Positions 52,197 to 61,350 of a DNA stretch of 64,000 bases are shown here, piece by piece. Each line of letters begins with the position of its first letter. Within the stretch, counting starts at the first letter, position 1. The stretch is from positions 862,300-926,299 of the forward strand of contig CAVXRO010000014.1 of NCBI GenBank assembly GCA_963764235.1, written 5' to 3'. Source of the stretch: DATFVA01 sp963764235. Its GTDB lineage: Bacteria > Bacteroidota > Ignavibacteria > Ignavibacteriales > Ignavibacteriaceae. A program made the translations under genes and the position numbers. The notes below the pieces were generated by a model. The model was not told the DNA's origin. It worked only from the letters and a program-made list of their open reading frames with translations, and made no database searches.

Positions 52197-52979
52197 ATGG
52201 AAAAAAATGAAATAAAAAATAACCTCAGCTTCACTAAAATAATCTGTACGCTGAACACAGAAGGCGGACAGCACAGAAGGAGTAAATCATGTCTAAAAAC
52301 AGAAAACCTTAAAAAACTTTACACTACTGCAGAAGTTGAAACAACAGCCCTGAACAACGTTAATATAGAAATAGAGCCGGGTGAATTTGTTTCTATTATG
52401 GGACCCTCAGGATGCGGCAAATCAACTCTCCTCAACATCCTAGGATTACTGGATAACCCCACAGACGGAAATTTATTCTTCCTGGAACATGAGGTTTCGA
52501 AGTACACAGAAAGACAGAGGGCTCATATAAGGAAAGAAAATATTGGCTTCGTATTCCAGAGCTTTAATCTGATTGACGAATTAACGGTATATGAAAATGT
52601 CGAGCTCCCGCTTCTCTACCTTGGGGTCGGCGCATCAGAAAGAAAAGAAAAAGTAAATACCGCACTTCAGCGTATGGAGATCATTCATCGGGCTTCTCAC
52701 TTCCCCCAGCAACTGTCAGGCGGACAGCAACAGAGGGTGGCTGTGGCCCGTGCTATCGTCGGCAACCCGAAGTTGATCCTTGCTGACGAGCCCACAGGCA
52801 ACCTTGACTCAGCTCATGGTGATGAGGTAATGGGACTTCTGACTAATCTTAACGAAGCCGGCGCAACGATCGTGATGGTAACTCACTCCCCTACTTACGC
52901 TGAATACGGCAACAGGGTGATTCACCTGTTCGACGGTCATGTTGTAACTGAAAATTATAAAGAGAATTTCCATGTATAG
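52197..52979 (+). CDS. MacB/LolD-type ABC transporter ATPase 1
   Basis: ATP-binding subunit. Walker A IMGPSGCGKSTLLNIL, Q-loop VFQSFNLIDELTVYEN, signature LSGGQQQRVAVARAI, Walker B and D-loop LILADEPTGNLDSAHG, H-loop VTHSPTYAEYG. The open frame starts at 52197, but the first 32 residues look non-coding. A perfect ribosome site and ATG lie at 52289, in a different frame that would join KTENLKKLYTTAEVETTALN by loss of one base. Thus the true start is uncertain. It powers the MacB/FtsX permeases downstream. Confidence 0.9.
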   Translation: MEKNEIKNNLSFTKIICTLNTEGGQHRRSKSCLKTENLKKLYTTAEVETTALNNVNIEIEPGEFVSIMGPSGCGKSTLLNILGLLDNPTDGNLFFLEHEVSKYTERQRAHIRKENIGFVFQSFNLIDELTVYENVELPLLYLGVGASERKEKVNTALQRMEIIHRASHFPQQLSGGQQQRVAVARAIVGNPKLILADEPTGNLDSAHGDEVMGLLTNLNEAGATIVMVTHSPTYAEYGNRVIHLFDGHVVTENYKENFHV

Positions 52980-53042
52980 GAGCAAAGAGCATGGAGCAGA
53001 GTGCGAAGGCAGGAAGACATAAGCAAATTAGAGGGAGTGTTG

Positions 53043-53705
53043 ATGATAAAGCTTAAAAATATTGAGAAGTTTTACAACAACAAGTCGGTTAAAACATTTG
53101 TCCTCAGGAATATAAACCTTGACGTCATGGAGGGTGAATTTATTTCCGTTATGGGACCTTCCGGTTCGGGCAAATCTACGCTGCTTCATATTCTCGGTAT
53201 GCTCGATCAGCCCTCTTCGGGCGAATATTACTTTATGGATGAGCAGGTTCATTCAATGCCTGAAAAAAAACTGACTGCACTGCATAAGTCCTTTATCGGG
53301 TTCGTTTTTCAGCAGTATCACCTGATCGATGAGCTCACCGTATATGAAAACCTTGAAACGCCGCTACTTTATCAGAAAATGAAAGGGAGCGAGAGGCAGA
53401 GTAAGGTGGCAGAGATACTTGACAGGTTTAATATAGTTGCCAAAAAAGATCTATTTCCTTCGCAGCTTTCGGGAGGACAGCAGCAGCTGGTTGCAATTGC
53501 CAGGGCAATAATTGCAGAGCCGAAACTGATACTTGCAGATGAGCCCACGGGCAATCTGCATTCCGACCACGGGAAAGAAATAATGGAATTGCTGAAGAAG
53601 TTAAACGACGAAGGAACTACAATTATCCAGGTGACTCATTCCGAAGCAAATGCTGAATACGGTAAAAAAATAATCAGGCTCAGGGATGGGTGGATTGAAC
53701 ACTGA
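53043..53705 (+). CDS. MacB/LolD-type ABC transporter ATPase 2
   Basis: A second ATPase of about 220 aa from the ATG at 53043 (GAGGGAG just upstream; the frame is open from 53001). Walker A VMGPSGSGKSTLLHIL, Q-loop VFQQYHLIDELTVYEN, Walker B LILADEPTGN, H-loop VTHSEANAEYG. Its signature reads LSGGQQQLVAIARAI (Leu for the usual Arg) and its D-loop GNLHSDHG (His for Asp), so it is not a simple copy of ATPase 1. It could form a heterodimer with it. It lies 29 bp before the first permease. Confidence 0.92.
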   Translation: MIKLKNIEKFYNNKSVKTFVLRNINLDVMEGEFISVMGPSGSGKSTLLHILGMLDQPSSGEYYFMDEQVHSMPEKKLTALHKSFIGFVFQQYHLIDELTVYENLETPLLYQKMKGSERQSKVAEILDRFNIVAKKDLFPSQLSGGQQQLVAIARAIIAEPKLILADEPTGNLHSDHGKEIMELLKKLNDEGTTIIQVTHSEANAEYGKKIIRLRDGWIEH

Positions 53706-53733
53706 ATAATATAATTAATCGGAATGATACAAT

Positions 53734-56124
53734 ATGCTAAAAAATTATCTGAAAATTGCGTTTAGAAACCTCGTAAAGAATAAAGCGTTTTCATTCATAA
53801 ATATAGCAGGACTCGCGATCGGATTGTCCGGTTTCATCCTGATCTCCTTATATATCCGGCAGGAATTGAGTTATGAGAATTTTAATAAAAAAGCTGACCG
53901 CATTTACCGGCCGGTAGAAATACAACGGCCTTCCGGAGTGCCTGTACAGCATGTTGCAGTGACGATGGGACCTTTGGCAGCTGCACTAAAAAATGATTTT
54001 CCCGAGATAGAAGAGGCCGGCAGGATTATGCCGGCACCGCCTTTCTTTTGCAATGTTGGAGATAAAGGTTTCTACGAAAATGAAATTGTATACGCAGATC
54101 CGCAGATATTAAGCATATTTACCATTCCATTCATTGAAGGTAACCCCGGGCAATCTTTGTCTGAGCCAAATTCAATTTTGCTAACAAAGTCGGTTGCAGA
54201 AAAATATTTCGGAAGCGAAGACCCTATAGGCAAAACGTTCACTATTAACCAGGTGAATGGAAAAAGTGAAATGAAAATAACAGGGGTTATCGAGGATTAC
54301 CCTGAAAATTCTCACCTCCATTTTTCTGTGATTGTCTCACTTTCAACATTGACCAGTGAACTGCCATGGCTTAAGACCTGGGATAACAATACACTTGCCA
54401 CATATGTCCTTTTGAAAAAGGGAGTTAATAAAGTTAACCTTGAAAGTAAATTTCCGGCTTTCATCAACAAATATCATAAAGGCGATGAGTCCTACAGCTT
54501 TTCCCTTTATCTTCAGCCTTTAAAAGATATTCACCTTTATTCTGATGATATCATTTACCAGACATTTAATTATAACCAGGGAAGCATAGTTAAAGTTTAC
54601 ACCTTTTCCACGATCGCCGTATTCATTTTATTGATTGCCTGCATAAATTTTATGAACCTATCCACAGCGAGGTCCGCAAAGAGAATGAAGGAAGTTGGAA
54701 TCAGGAAAGTTCTCGGTTCAAGCCGCACAAACCTGGTAATGCAGTTTATGGGAGAAGCAGTAATTATTGCTTTGTTCTCCTTTGCTCTGGCCGCGCTTAT
54801 AACCGAGTTTGCATTCCCGTATTTCAAACAGGTTTTCAATATTAAACTTGATTTCCAGCTTAATGATAATCTAATGTTCATCCTGGAAATGCTGGCTGTA
54901 ACAATCATCGTTGGTATAGCTGCAGGTTTATATCCGGCATTGTATCTTTCAAAAGCACAACCGGCCCAGTCATTAAAAAATTTCAGAAACAAATTCGGGG
55001 GAGCTTTCCTGAGAAAAACGCTTGTAGTGTCGCAGTTTACAATTGCGATAATACTTATTGTCAGCAGCGGTATTGTAATGGATCAGATGAATTATGTAAG
55101 AAACAAAAACCTGGGTTTTAATAAAGAGCAGTTATTGTATGTTCCGATCAGGGGCAAATCAGAGCGCGATAACATCGAGCTGATAAAGAATGATCTGCTT
55201 CAGAATAATAAAATTGTTAGTGCTTCTGCTGTATCGGGACCGGTCGGGGCAAGCGGAAGCCAGGGCACAGAATCGGCCGCAGGCGACGAAGAACAAAATC
55301 TGATGATGCGCAAAAGCTATGTTGATTATGATTACTTTAAAACAATGCAGCTGAAGATAGTTGAAGGGAGAGCCTTCTCTAAGGATTACCCCACAGACCC
55401 GATCAACGCGGTAATTATAAACCAGACGGCGGTAAAAAAGTTTGGCTGGAAAAATCCTATAGGAAAACAGTTTAAGGATGAGCAGAGCAGAACTGTGGTC
55501 GGAGTTGTGAAGGACTATAATTTTACCTCTGTGCATGCAGAGATTGAACCTCAGATAATCCGCATCGCGGGAGACAACAATATTTATATTAATAATCTTC
55601 TGATCAGGGTTAAGGGAGGAAATATCCCTGAAACTATAAGCTATATTGAAAATACCTGGAATAAAGTTAACCAGGGTAAGCCGTTTGAATATACTTTCGT
55701 GGATGATTATTTCAATAATATCTATAAATCTGATTTAAACACTGAAAAATTATTTAAAACTTTTTCCTTTATTGCAATTTTAATCGCCTGTCTTGGATTA
55801 TTTGGTCTTGCTTCTTTTACAGCTGAGCAAAAGACAAAAGAAATCGGCGTAAGAAAAGTTTTGGGCTCTTCTGTATCGGGTATTGTTTTCCTTCTTTCCA
55901 AAGAATTTATTAAATGGGTGCTAATTTCATGTGTGATAGCCTTTCCAACTGCTTATTTGCTAATGAATGACTGGCTCAAAAATTTTGCTTACAGAACCGA
56001 GATTAGTGTCTTTGTATTTATAGCCGCTGCCTCGTTAACGATCATCGTCGCATTACTTACAGTAAGTTACCAGGCAGTTAAAGCAGCACTTGCTAATCCT
56101 GTAAAATTATTAAGATATGAATAA
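53734..56124 (+). CDS. MacB/FtsX-family ABC permease 1
   Basis: A 796-aa double-length permease. The N-terminal helix (RNLVKNKAFSFINIAGLAIG) is followed by a MacB periplasmic core domain (about 50-270), three membrane helices with the FtsX motif KRMKEVGIRKVLGSSRTNL, and a second periplasmic part (about 450-660). A second FtsX domain (KTKEIGVRKVLGSSVSGI) ends NPVKLLRYE. Such proteins move lipids, peptides or drugs by mechanotransmission. First of four tandem paralogues, only 15 bp from the next. Confidence 0.92.
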   Translation: MLKNYLKIAFRNLVKNKAFSFINIAGLAIGLSGFILISLYIRQELSYENFNKKADRIYRPVEIQRPSGVPVQHVAVTMGPLAAALKNDFPEIEEAGRIMPAPPFFCNVGDKGFYENEIVYADPQILSIFTIPFIEGNPGQSLSEPNSILLTKSVAEKYFGSEDPIGKTFTINQVNGKSEMKITGVIEDYPENSHLHFSVIVSLSTLTSELPWLKTWDNNTLATYVLLKKGVNKVNLESKFPAFINKYHKGDESYSFSLYLQPLKDIHLYSDDIIYQTFNYNQGSIVKVYTFSTIAVFILLIACINFMNLSTARSAKRMKEVGIRKVLGSSRTNLVMQFMGEAVIIALFSFALAALITEFAFPYFKQVFNIKLDFQLNDNLMFILEMLAVTIIVGIAAGLYPALYLSKAQPAQSLKNFRNKFGGAFLRKTLVVSQFTIAIILIVSSGIVMDQMNYVRNKNLGFNKEQLLYVPIRGKSERDNIELIKNDLLQNNKIVSASAVSGPVGASGSQGTESAAGDEEQNLMMRKSYVDYDYFKTMQLKIVEGRAFSKDYPTDPINAVIINQTAVKKFGWKNPIGKQFKDEQSRTVVGVVKDYNFTSVHAEIEPQIIRIAGDNNIYINNLLIRVKGGNIPETISYIENTWNKVNQGKPFEYTFVDDYFNNIYKSDLNTEKLFKTFSFIAILIACLGLFGLASFTAEQKTKEIGVRKVLGSSVSGIVFLLSKEFIKWVLISCVIAFPTAYLLMNDWLKNFAYRTEISVFVFIAAASLTIIVALLTVSYQAVKAALANPVKLLRYE

Positions 56125-56139
56125 AAACCGGGTATAAAA

Positions 56140-58554
56140 ATGCTTAGAAATTATTTCAAAATAGCTTTACGGAACCTGCTGAAGTTTAAGGCATATTCCT
56201 TCATTAATATTTTCGGACTTGCTATTGGGATTGCGGCCTGTATAATGATTCTGCTGTTCATCAACGATGAGTTGAGTTATGATAGGAATAATGAAAAATC
56301 CGATCAGATATACCGTGTGCATACCGTTGCAAGTCTGGCAGGGAATGAAAGCAGCCTTGCCGTTTCCCCGGCACCGCTTGGTGCAACGCTTGTACGTGAT
56401 TACCCTGAAGTAATTCAGTACACACGACTTATGCCGAACAGAACAATGCTGATCCGGTATAAAGATAATGTATTTAATGAACCCAACTTCTACTGGGCAG
56501 ATTCTACGATATTTGATGTGTTCACCATCCCATTCATTCAGGGTGATCCTAAAACAGCACTGGCGCAGCCGCATACGGTGGTAATTACGGAAAAACTGGC
56601 AAAGAAGTATTTTGGTAATGAAGACCCTATGGATAAGATAATGAACTTCGAGGACGGAACTCCCTACACCGTTAGAGGAGTTATTAAAGATTGTCCCCAT
56701 AATGTTCACTTCCATTACGATATGTTTGCTTCTATAGCGAGTCTTGGCCTGGGCGATACTCCCTTCTGGGTAGCAAATAATTTTCATACATACATTTTGC
56801 TTAAAAAAGGTGTCCCCGGCTCTCAACTGGCGGCAAAGCTGCCTGCTTTCGTTGAGAAATATGCCGGACCTCAGCTGCGTGAGCTGTTCCAGACCTCCTA
56901 CGAAGATCTGAAAAAATCGGGCAACAGGTATGAATTTCATATGCAGCCCTTAACAGATATTCACCTGACTTCACACCTTGATTATGAACTGGAGCCGAAC
57001 AGTGATATAAAGTACGTATATATCTTCTCTATCATCGCTGTATTCATACTGCTGATTGCATGTATTAATTTTATGAATCTGTCCACAGCAAGATCAATGC
57101 TGCGCTCAAAAGAAGTTGGGATCAGGAAGGTACTTGGCTCAAATAAATCGCAGCTTATAAAACAATTCCTCACAGAATCGATCCTGATGACTTTCATTGC
57201 AGTTATCATTGCAATTGCTCTTGTTGAAATTTTCCTCCCTTCGTTCAACTCGCTGGCAGGTAAGGACTTGCACACATCATATTTTAATAATTACGTTGCC
57301 ATCCCTGCCCTCTTATTTGCAATTGTTGTTGTTGGTCTGATTGCGGGAAGCTACCCTGCATTTTTCCTTTCCTCGATTAAACCGGTTACGGTGCTGAAAG
57401 GAAAGATTAATGGAAGAGGCGGAGGCTGGCTGAGGAGCGGACTTGTTGTGTTCCAGTTTGCGATATCTATCGTTCTCTTTGTAGGGACATTCATTGTGTA
57501 CAGTCAGCTTCAGTACGTCCAGGAAAAGAACCTTGGATTTGACAGAGACCATGTGCTGGTAATATCAAGGGCGTGGGCGCTTGAGAAGCAGTCGCAGACT
57601 TTTAAGGATGAACTAAAGAAAAATTCGCATATTATTTCGGCGTCAAATACGGACAACCTTCCGGGGAAGTTATTCGGACAAACTGTATTCAGACCCGAAG
57701 GTACAGAAAGCTCAACGCAATATCTCCTTGCTGTAATGTCTACCGACTATGATTTTGCTGAGACGATGAAGTTGAAGATGGCCCAGGGAAGATTTTTTTC
57801 GAGGGATTTTGCTGCTGATTCACAGGTAGTAGTTCTTAATGAGAGTGCTGTTAAGCATATGGGAATTACGGATCCCGTAGGTAAAAGGGTTATAATGCCG
57901 GGGCGCACTCCGGATGAGAACAGGTTCTATCCTGTAGTCGGTGTTCTGAAGGACTTCCATTTTGAATCATTGCATCAAAAGATAAGACCTCTGGCTATAT
58001 TGCTTGACAGAGGACAGACATCCTTCCTCCCCGTGAGAATTAGTTCAAACGATGTAGCCGGAGCAGTATCCTTTATAGAAAGTGAATGGAAAAAATTTGT
58101 ACCGAATAAACCGTTCGAATACTTCTTCCTTGATGACGATTTCAACAAGCTTTATCAATCGGAACAGAAAACCGGCGAGATATTCACCGTGTTCTCTGTG
58201 CTGGCGATATTTATAGCATGTCTCGGCCTCTTCGGACTGGCAGCATTCACTGCAGAAAGAAGGACCAAAGAAATCGGGATCAGGAAAGTGCTCGGAGCCT
58301 CAATTCCCGGCATTGTTGTTCTTCTCTCAAGGGAATTTACAAAATGGGTTTTGCTGGCAAATGTTATTGCATGGCCGCTTGCATATTACTTTATGAGAAG
58401 CTGGCTACAGAATTTTGCTTACAGGATCGATCCGGGATTGGGAATTTTCTTCCTGGCTGCGGTCATAGCCCTATTTATTGCACTAATAACAGTGAGTTTC
58501 CAGGCAGTTAAAGTTGCTGTTGCAAACCCGGTCAGTGCCCTTAGGAGCGAATAG
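56140..58554 (+). CDS. MacB/FtsX-family ABC permease 2
   Basis: An 804-aa paralogue with the same order: helix RNLLKFKAYSFINIFGLAIG, periplasmic core, SMLRSKEVGIRKVLGSNKSQ, second core, and TKEIGIRKVLGASIPGIVVL. It ends ANPVSALRSE. The first periplasmic half differs from permease 1 (e.g. RVHTVASLAGNESSLAVSP), suggesting different substrates. Intact over 2.4 kb. It precedes the small 94-aa gene. Confidence 0.92.
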   Translation: MLRNYFKIALRNLLKFKAYSFINIFGLAIGIAACIMILLFINDELSYDRNNEKSDQIYRVHTVASLAGNESSLAVSPAPLGATLVRDYPEVIQYTRLMPNRTMLIRYKDNVFNEPNFYWADSTIFDVFTIPFIQGDPKTALAQPHTVVITEKLAKKYFGNEDPMDKIMNFEDGTPYTVRGVIKDCPHNVHFHYDMFASIASLGLGDTPFWVANNFHTYILLKKGVPGSQLAAKLPAFVEKYAGPQLRELFQTSYEDLKKSGNRYEFHMQPLTDIHLTSHLDYELEPNSDIKYVYIFSIIAVFILLIACINFMNLSTARSMLRSKEVGIRKVLGSNKSQLIKQFLTESILMTFIAVIIAIALVEIFLPSFNSLAGKDLHTSYFNNYVAIPALLFAIVVVGLIAGSYPAFFLSSIKPVTVLKGKINGRGGGWLRSGLVVFQFAISIVLFVGTFIVYSQLQYVQEKNLGFDRDHVLVISRAWALEKQSQTFKDELKKNSHIISASNTDNLPGKLFGQTVFRPEGTESSTQYLLAVMSTDYDFAETMKLKMAQGRFFSRDFAADSQVVVLNESAVKHMGITDPVGKRVIMPGRTPDENRFYPVVGVLKDFHFESLHQKIRPLAILLDRGQTSFLPVRISSNDVAGAVSFIESEWKKFVPNKPFEYFFLDDDFNKLYQSEQKTGEIFTVFSVLAIFIACLGLFGLAAFTAERRTKEIGIRKVLGASIPGIVVLLSREFTKWVLLANVIAWPLAYYFMRSWLQNFAYRIDPGLGIFFLAAVIALFIALITVSFQAVKVAVANPVSALRSE

Positions 58555-58600
58555 TATTAAAATGTTCTTAGGATCTTAACTAAACCATTAAGGTGAAGAA

Positions 58601-58885
58601 ATGAAAGATGTCAGTATTCCGTTACCTGAATTTTTAGAGCAGCAGATCGCCGAAATAGAAGTAAAAATTAACGGGAAAAAACGGCAGTACAATTTCAGGG
58701 TAGAATCTTTTCGGTGGGAGCCCGATGGAGAGGTGTGGACAGTGGATAAAAAGATACAGCGACTGAAAGAACTCATCGACGGGTATAACGATTCCTGGGA
58801 ACTGATCCAGATATTTAAGCCGAAGGAAGATTCAAAATACGTGCAGGTACTATTCAGACAGAAGAACTTACATAAGATATCTTAA
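58601..58885 (+). CDS. small hypothetical protein inside the permease array
   Basis: A 94-aa protein: MKDVSIPLPEFLEQQIAEIE, then KINGKKRQYNFRVESFRWEP, then KKIQRLKELIDGYNDSWELI and FKPKEDSKYVQVLFRQKN. There is no signal peptide or membrane helix, so it is cytoplasmic. It lies between permeases 2 and 3 (46 and 22 bp gaps) and must be co-transcribed. The family is not recognised; it might be an accessory or regulatory subunit. Confidence 0.7.
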   Translation: MKDVSIPLPEFLEQQIAEIEVKINGKKRQYNFRVESFRWEPDGEVWTVDKKIQRLKELIDGYNDSWELIQIFKPKEDSKYVQVLFRQKNLHKIS

Positions 58886-58907
58886 CTTATAATACTGCGA
58901 GGACTCT

Positions 58908-61331
58908 ATGATCTTAAATTACTTAAAAATTGCATTCCGTAATCTGAAGAAAAACAAAGGATACTCTTTCATAAATATATTCGGCCTCGCAGTTGGTATT
59001 GCCGGCTGTATTATCATACTTATTTATATACAGAATGAATTGAGTTATGATAAATACAATGAGAATTATGACAGAATATACCGTGTACACCTCTCGGCAA
59101 AAATAAGTAATAACGAGCTGGAACCCGCAACTTCCTGCGCTCCGTGCGGTCCAGCTTACGTTGAACAAATACCTGAAGTAGAAAACTTCGCTCGTATAAG
59201 GAACTATGGTTTCCCGGTTGTCAGGTATAAAGATAAAGCTTTTAGTGAAGAAAAATTTTACTGGGTTGACTCATCTTTCTTCAATATTTTCACCGTCCAT
59301 TTCATTAAAGGAAATCCTGAGACTGCGCTTCGTGAACCGAATTCTGTGGTAATAACAAAATCAATCGCGTTTAAATATTTCGGGAATGAAGATCCAATTG
59401 GTAAAATGCTCAATTCCGATAAACGCAGGGATTATCTCGTAACCGGCGTGATTGAAGATTTCCCTGTTAATTCAAGCTTTCATCCCGACTTTCTCGGGTC
59501 TCTCTCCTCCTATAATGTGGAAACCGATCTGAACTGGCTTAGCAATAATTATTATACTTATATCCTTGTCAGGAAGGGAGCTAATCCCGAAGAGCTCGGT
59601 AAAAAAATATATAATGTCTCTAAAGGATATATAGGATCACAACTGATAATGGTACTTGGGGTAACATACGACCAGATGGTTGAAGGCGGCAGCAGGTATA
59701 ATTTCGTTATCCAACCATTGGGTGATATTCATCTTAAATCTCATCTATCGAATGAAATAGAGCCTAACGGAGATATTTTATATGTATACATCTTCTCCAT
59801 TATTGCCTTTGCTATACTACTTATCGCCTGTATAAATTTTACCAATCTGTCGACCGCCAGGTCATCCGGAAGGGCTAAGGAAGTTGGAATCAGGAAAACG
59901 CTGGGATCAAACCAGGCATCTTTAATAAGGCAGTTTCTTATTGAAACGATGCTGATGAGTTTCCTGGCAATGCTGTTTGCTTTACTGCTTGTAGAGTTGT
60001 TCCTCCCTACTTTCAATTCAATAGCAAATAAACAGTTATCGCTGAATATTTTCGATAATTTTTATGCTGTACCGCTTTTGATCCTTTTTGTTTTCCTTGT
60101 AGGTTTTATTGCAGGTATATACCCAGCATTTGTTCTATCATCCCTAACCCCAGTCAAAGTATTAAGGGGAAAACTACAGAGATCTTCAACCAAATCCGTA
60201 CTTAGAAACTTCCTGGTAATCCTGCAGTTCTCGATCTCTATCAGTCTGATTGTAGGAACGTTTATAATTGCAAGTCAGCTTGATTACATACAGAACAAAA
60301 AACTTGGCTTCAACAGGGATCAGATCCTTGTTGTAAAGAAAACCGATGATATAGGAAGCAGTATCAGGTCATTTAAATTTGATCTATCCCAGATAGGTTC
60401 GATAACGTACGTTACAAATTCAACAAGTATCCCGGGAGAGAATTTCGGTGATACGGCCTTTAAACGTGAGGGTGCAGGTCCGGATGAAGTTCATGATATC
60501 AAGGTTCTCTTTACAGACTATGATTTTATCAGTACATACCAGATCAAAATGAAGGCAGGCAGGTTCTTTTCGAGAGATTTCGCGGGTGATACGATAGCAG
60601 TAGTATTGAATGAATCGGCTGTTAAATCACTAGGCCTCAGAGATCCGGTTGGAAAATATCTTATAAGGCTTGGGTCGACACCGGAGACATCAGATAAATT
60701 CAAGATTGTTGGTATAACGAATGACTTTAATTTTGAATCACTTCATCAGAAAATTGAACCTCTGGTTATCGGATTATTCAGGCCTTTAGATTTCGGAAGA
60801 TTTGTTTCGATAAAATTTTCTCCGTATGATCCCGGCAGTACTCTAAAGCAAATTTCATCGGTTTGGCACAAATATGCCGGCAGCCAGGCATTTGAGTACG
60901 CATTCTTTAATGATGACTTTGCCAAATTATATGCATCAGAACAGAGAACGGGACAGATCTTTACAATTTTTTCTGTGCTGGCAATATTTATCGCCTGTCT
61001 TGGTTTATTAGGATTGGCTGCATATACAGCCGAACAGAGAACAAAAGAAATCGGCATCCGGAAGGTACTTGGAGCGACCATCACTGAAATAATTTTTATG
61101 CTGACAAAGGAATTTACCAAATGGGTCTTAATTGCTAATATTATAGCATTACCCATGGCTTACATGTTTATGAAAGGATGGCTTGAGAATTTTGCTTACC
61201 GGATAGACTTTAACATTTGGGTCTTCATACTTGCCGGGGTAAGCGCCTTACTAATTGCTGTCTTAACGGTAAGCTACCAGGCCGTAAAAGCGGCGGTGGC
61301 AAACCCCGTGGAAAGTTTAAAGTATGAATAA
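58908..61331 (+). CDS. MacB/FtsX-family ABC permease 3
   Basis: An 807-aa paralogue. N-terminal RNLKKNKGYSFINIFGLAVG, FtsX motifs SSGRAKEVGIRKTLGSNQAS and TKEIGIRKVLGATITEIIFM, end NPVESLKYE. Its first core domain carries a Cys-rich short stretch, TSCAPCGPAYV, not seen in the others. Periplasmic and membrane layout as in permease 1. Intact. 19 bp separate it from permease 4. Confidence 0.92.
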   Translation: MILNYLKIAFRNLKKNKGYSFINIFGLAVGIAGCIIILIYIQNELSYDKYNENYDRIYRVHLSAKISNNELEPATSCAPCGPAYVEQIPEVENFARIRNYGFPVVRYKDKAFSEEKFYWVDSSFFNIFTVHFIKGNPETALREPNSVVITKSIAFKYFGNEDPIGKMLNSDKRRDYLVTGVIEDFPVNSSFHPDFLGSLSSYNVETDLNWLSNNYYTYILVRKGANPEELGKKIYNVSKGYIGSQLIMVLGVTYDQMVEGGSRYNFVIQPLGDIHLKSHLSNEIEPNGDILYVYIFSIIAFAILLIACINFTNLSTARSSGRAKEVGIRKTLGSNQASLIRQFLIETMLMSFLAMLFALLLVELFLPTFNSIANKQLSLNIFDNFYAVPLLILFVFLVGFIAGIYPAFVLSSLTPVKVLRGKLQRSSTKSVLRNFLVILQFSISISLIVGTFIIASQLDYIQNKKLGFNRDQILVVKKTDDIGSSIRSFKFDLSQIGSITYVTNSTSIPGENFGDTAFKREGAGPDEVHDIKVLFTDYDFISTYQIKMKAGRFFSRDFAGDTIAVVLNESAVKSLGLRDPVGKYLIRLGSTPETSDKFKIVGITNDFNFESLHQKIEPLVIGLFRPLDFGRFVSIKFSPYDPGSTLKQISSVWHKYAGSQAFEYAFFNDDFAKLYASEQRTGQIFTIFSVLAIFIACLGLLGLAAYTAEQRTKEIGIRKVLGATITEIIFMLTKEFTKWVLIANIIALPMAYMFMKGWLENFAYRIDFNIWVFILAGVSALLIAVLTVSYQAVKAAVANPVESLKYE

Positions 61332-61350
61332 TACTTAAAGGAGTTCTGAT

